Origin: Escallonia rubra | Lineage: Eukaryota > Streptophyta > Magnoliopsida > Escalloniales > Escalloniaceae | NCBI GenBank assembly: GCA_033065855.1 | Contig: JAVXUO010002328.1 | Location: forward strand, 350,501-414,500 | DNA length: 64,000 nt | Direction: 5' to 3' | In this document: positions 59,602 to 64,000 of the stretch, piece after piece | How the letters are laid out: every line of letters starts with the position of its first letter | Numbering within the stretch: position 1 is the stretch's first letter | Translations under genes and position numbers: made by a program | The notes under the pieces: generated by a model | The model's input: the letters and a program-made list of their open reading frames with translations, nothing else | Databases searched by the model: none | Told to the model about the DNA's origin: nothing

Positions 59602-62600
59602 TCAAGTAACAAGATCAACTTCATCACGACCAGGAGGAACCACATCTACTCTCATCATACTTCTATATTGATCTGGAATGGGTGCACCCGCCTGAACACA
59701 CAACTCGACCACAGCTGGAGCCTTGCCATAGTACCTTTTCAGGTTGTTCACTAATGGTGGTCCGGCCGAATCAGACACGTGCCAGACATAGTTGGGACCT
59801 ACAAGATCATCAATTGTTGCTTCTTGCCACGCGTGCAAACCATTCCGAGACTGGTGTTTTGATGCCTTGCACATCCTCACCTTGTGTCCCTTGGGACCAA
59901 CCTGAACTTCAGGACAATATCCACAAGTCCACACTCCATACTTCTGCATGATCTCCTTGGCTCCTGATATCATCTGAAACCATGACTCCAGTGTCATGAT
60001 GCTTATTTCTCTCAAGCTTTTCCCTTCGTTGTGCCTTAGCAGAACCTGAGAATTGATAACATGTTCCAAGTTTGATTCATTTCCTGCTTTTCCACTGTTT
60101 ATCTCAGAACCAATTTCTAAAAAAGAACTGCCGTCCTCAGAGTTCATTTCTCCTTTTGTTTCATCTATTTCAGTCCCTGGTTCAAAATCTACGATTCTAC
60201 CTTCTATAGAATATACAGGTTTAGTTCTGCGCCTTGCAGGGTACTTTTCAAGGTCAAGACCGGCTTGTATACAGAGCTCTACGATGGCAGGAACTCGTCG
60301 GACAGTATGCTGTTCATCGTGCCCAACTCTTGGTTTTCCAACACGGTCATAAAGATGGAAACAGTTGGGAAAATAAATGACATCTCGGATTGCTCCTCTT
60401 CTCCAAACATGAGTAGCATTTCGAAAACCACTCTTCGGACCAGTGCAGGTCCTGATCTCATGTCCCACGATGCCAATGTGAACCTCGAAGCAGTACCTGA
60501 GAAGACAAAACATTATATGAAGCAGATGACCAATATTAATAGACACTGGTTCGCAAGAACCAAGTTTACCCAACAGGTCCCCTAATACTCCACTATAGCT
60601 GAGCCTTATTGCGCATACACTTCTTTGGTTAAGGTGTCAGCCTGTCAGGATCATTGGTGAGAAATAGGAAGAACTTTTACTCTGAAAATCTTTAGCTGTT
60701 GAAGATTAAGTGCAATCACCCCAAACTACAAGTAAAATGCTATATCCCAAATTTTTTATTTGTATAACAGTAGATCCCTCTATTCACACATAGCTTAGAC
60801 ATATATATGACACACAGCAAACCTCATATCATCTAATGCACTTCCATATAAATTAAAGAAAAAGATCCTGACTCTTGTTTGAACAAAAAAAGTAGGTTCT
60901 AGACATGGTTCAAGGTTTGGCTCTGTGGACTACTTTCGACAAGACAAAAGTCAGAAACATTTCAAAAGCATAATGGAACTGCGAAAATTATGCGAAAATG
61001 GTTGGAACATATGCTGAGATTACTATTTATAGCTTACCACCATTTCAATGCAGAATATTCCATTTAATCTTCTGTCTGAGTTTGCATAGCCCAACATTTA
61101 TTATGCAGTCACTAAATGTGCTTATAATGCTTGAATCCACACTTGGCAACGTTTACCATATTCAATTTCTGCAATGATGATAAAAAAGATTCTTTTTTTG
61201 TGTACTTTTACCATTTTCTGTTTTCATTTTGGGTAAAATTACTCAAACAGTGACAAAAAACTGAAAATACCTCCAAGGTGTTTTCTGCTTTTTTCACCAA
61301 AACTTGACCCAATGTAAGAAAAAGTAGCTGAATTTTTTTGGTGAAAATGATAAAAGTACAGGAGCGTATTTTCTAACTAAATACGAAAATTATGAAAATG
61401 AAAACACAAAATGAAAACATAAAACGAATTTGGTAAAAATACGGGTTAATCAAAACTGTGAACCCCTGATTCCTTGACTCAGGACTCAGGAGTACTTTTT
61501 GTTTGTACTTCAGAAATTATATCATTGCATTCAGTAAATTGGATAATCAAAACTGTGAACCCCTGATTTTTGTCTCATATCAGTAATATTTCAATAAAGA
61601 TCCATATTAATCATCATTTACCAAATAGATTCATGGATTTTCTCATTTTCTCGTTCTGAGGCACCGGCCTGTTGCGTACTTTATTATCTTTACAACCATC
61701 TTCCAAATTTTCTCATGTGTGCCTGTTGTCCACATTTCTTGGACATCAAAATACACCAGAAATAAGCATTTGCTACCACAAAAGCTAACAATCTCCCACT
61801 TTCGTAGTGCAAATTTTCAGGGATATCCTAGTACACAGTGACCAGTTGTTTGATACAATGTTCAATCCAAAAATTAAAAATGCAGACCAGAGCTCAAGCA
61901 ACATGGAGCGCAAAGTAGAATATAAGATCAGTTGACAATCAACAAGGCAGAACACTCCAGATAAGGCAACAACAATCACTGATTCACAAACTGAAGGCGA
62001 CGAGTGGGGTGTCCTTTGAAAACACGGGAAAGAGTGTGAGGTGTCCTGCTAGGAACTGCAAGAAAAATTTTGACCTTCATGAAAGTGTTCATGCTGGGGT
62101 GGTGAGTTTAATAGGTCCAATGAATATTGGCCACACCACTGGTTTATCTGCAATAAGTTGCTCATGTCGCTCTTGCTTTTGACCTGATAACTTTGACATC
62201 TATATCACAATAAGCTACAACAACGTGCAATCAGATAGATGCTCAACAGAAAGTAGACTAGCCTTACAGGTGTGCTTATCAACATTAGTATTTGTAGGAA
62301 ACATAATTTTATGTCGTTCAACGGTATCGGATAATGAAAGCTATATGGCAAGGTAAGATGTACATGGATTTCTGCAGCTCCACGAGGTGAAAAGAGCTCA
62401 TGACTTTTTTAGTTTCAGTTTCTAACAGCAAGACCTTGAGACAACGAATAATGCAATCTCCCACAGTAACGTGATGGGGAATCCATCAACTTTTGCCCCA
62501 TTTCAGTTTCAGTAGTAATGGAGATATAAAAAGAGCTGAAAAAGGGTGAGAGCCCCAGGTACACCAGAGGTGTAGACGCCAAAGCACCCCCACCCCAGCT

Positions 62601-64000
62601 ACACACCCAGAAACCTATCAACCACAAGGCACAAAAAGTACCTATCACAACCCCAGACATCAACAAAATCCAAAAAAAGACCATTTCAAGGCAATTAAAA
62701 CAACTACCCTAGCCTAGCCAGGACATCTATGTGAAAAGAATCTGGAATGCAACGATGACAGATATGACGTGGTGCAACCAACGGATAAGATGAGAGGATA
62801 AAAATTCCTTGACCCCTTTTTGTCCGGAATCCTGTCCATCTCCTTGTACCTCATCCGTTCATTACACCACGTCACATCTATCACCGTTACACTCAAGATT
62901 TTTTCCATCTTTGCCTCCTCCAAAAACCTAATGCTCCTCTCTTTTCCAGTGTCAAAATAGGTAAAAAGGAGCAAAGCTCGACTCTTCCTGCAATCCTCAA
63001 GAACTGAAGCTTCCCATCCCCAAAGTAAATCTCTAACTAGTCTAGGCATAGCCCAAAGCTCGCCTGCCACTGGGAAATGAAGAAGCAAATGAACCGTAGA
63101 ACCACCATTTTTTGCACACAAAGAGCACCAGCTACTTATAATCTGTTGCCTCCTCCTTAGAGCATCACAAGTCAAAATGGCCCCTCAGACCGGCTGTCCA
63201 AGCGAAACAAAACCACCTTAGGTGGTACACATCCTTTGAACCCTTCTTCCACGGGAACAAAGAAGGTCCTCTTCCTCAACATTCTATGATACGAAGGCGC
63301 CAACAATGGCCCTAATTCCCTGTCATTCATCTCAACACATTCTCCATCGTACCCCAAGGCTCGACTCATCAAAAGGCCTTGTACTGTTGTAAACCTTCCA
63401 ACTCCCAACCACAAATATAGATAATTGTCGATTCCAAACCTTGGTCCCCCAATCCCATCAATGCAATCCGTTACCCTATGGTCGACCACTAACCCAAAGG
63501 ATCTCAAAATCTCAAACTTAATGTCCCCTCAGTCATCGCCACACACCAATCCAAACTCTCGCCTTTCCCCGCTTGTTCACCTTAAACTGTACATTGGTAA
63601 ATGGGATTGAACTCCAGCCACCCACTTGCTATGTGCTTGCATAAGCCCAACTCAGGTAAGTTCACGTCCACCCAAAAGATTCTTGAACTTTCTTAACAAT
63701 CAGTCATCACACTTTGTGGCAATCGTCACTACCTACCTACATAAACCAAGGAAGGAAGCCTTTGCTATAACTCTAACCATTAAACGCCACCAAATTGAGT
63801 TTACAAAAACTTTCACATATCCGCCGTCACAAGGTTTGAGTCGATTTTGTATTAACTTATCCATGCTTTAAACACGTCAAAAACTCCTAACTATTCAATC
63901 AAACACCACACTCAACTCGTGCAACCGGAGATCTTATAAACGAGGTCAAAAGTGCACATTAAGTAAACGCAACATACCTGCATCTTTTGACGGGAATGGC
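59602..64000 (-). CDS. APO-family organellar RNA-binding protein, 3' part (APO3-like)
   Basis: On the minus strand the last exon is 60496-59602 (895 bases, 297 residues plus stop). The end of the preceding exon is at 64000-63978, cut by the window edge. Joined, they read IPVKRCRYCFEVHIGIVGHE, restoring the first APO domain. That domain continues with RTCTGPKSGFRNATHVWRRG and FPNCFHLYDRVGKPRV. A second APO domain reads WTCGYCPEVQVGPKGHKVRM, HAWQEATIDDLVGPNYVWHV and APAVVELCVQAGAP. Cys-x2-Cys and His/Cys pairs of the zinc-like sites are kept in both domains. APO proteins act in chloroplasts or mitochondria; APO1 is needed for photosystem I and group II intron splicing. The KPVYSIEGRIVDFE stretch recalls APO3. 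The 3481-base intron (60497-63977) holds a LINE fragment. Start and targeting peptide lie outside the window. Confidence 0.9.
62510..63610 (-). mobile_element. L1-type LINE 3' fragment in the APO intron
   Basis: On the minus strand the sequence encodes the end of a plant LINE reverse-transcriptase ORF: GCVPPKVVLF, CDALRRRQQIISSWCSLCAK and STVHLLLHFPVAGELW. This is the zinc-binding region (zf-RVT), in which the usual Cys after HLLLH is replaced by Phe. The reading frame shifts at least twice near 63170-63200. After the stop at 62714 comes a G/T-rich 3' UTR ending TTTTTATATCTCCATTACT near 62516, like other plant L1 tails. The 5' limit is unclear; related sequence may reach 63900. It lies in the same orientation as the host gene. 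Confidence 0.75.

Overview
The window is nuclear DNA of a flowering plant, most likely a eudicot. It is AT-rich, its genes carry many introns with plant-type GT-AG splice sites, and the space between genes is full of small plant transposons. Six protein genes can be read with confidence. I rebuilt their exon structures from splice sites and reading frame, and in the five genes fully inside the window the exon lengths sum to an exact multiple of three. The species cannot be named from this sequence.

Layout: (1) 895-4232 (+) is NOP56, a box C/D snoRNP core protein with 8 exons and one GC-AG intron. (2) 4.2-12.2 kb has no confident gene; it holds a direct duplication of about 0.56 kb, a fold-back MITE and two Stowaway-like MITEs. 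(3) 12223-14281 (-) is a group X ERF transcription factor (ERF113/114/115 type). (4) 14.3-17.4 kb is intergenic with a diverged direct duplication and a minisatellite. (5) 17361-28219 (-) is a BONZAI-type copine with 16 exons; its first two introns hold a hAT element, a Stowaway-like MITE and a miniature LTR element. (6) 31249-34250 (-) is a DCD-domain protein. (7) 38992-45352 is a young non-autonomous LTR retrotransposon with a 5-bp target duplication and an internal array of 73-bp repeats. (8) 46631-56804 (-) is a WD40 protein with 7 exons; its introns carry a four-fold tandem repeat, a broken copy of exon 6 and two Au-type SINE fragments. (9) 57487-58254 is a hAT element with a perfect 8-bp target duplication. 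(10) 59602 to the window end (-) is the 3' part of an APO-family gene. Its long intron contains a LINE fragment, and its upstream exon is cut by the window edge.

The order ERF114-like, BON1-like, DCD, APO3-like on one strand matches what I recall of Arabidopsis At5g61890, At5g61900, At5g61910 and At5g61930. This part of the window is therefore probably an ancient collinear block, and the collinearity supports the orthology calls. The genes do not form a pathway: they act in ribosome biogenesis, transcription, membrane and immune signalling, stress/cell-death signalling, WD40 scaffolding and organelle RNA metabolism. No unambiguous new biological system was found. The least ordinary items are the LTR element with its satellite-like interior, the exon-edge copies inside the WD40 introns, and the unclear start of the ERF gene.
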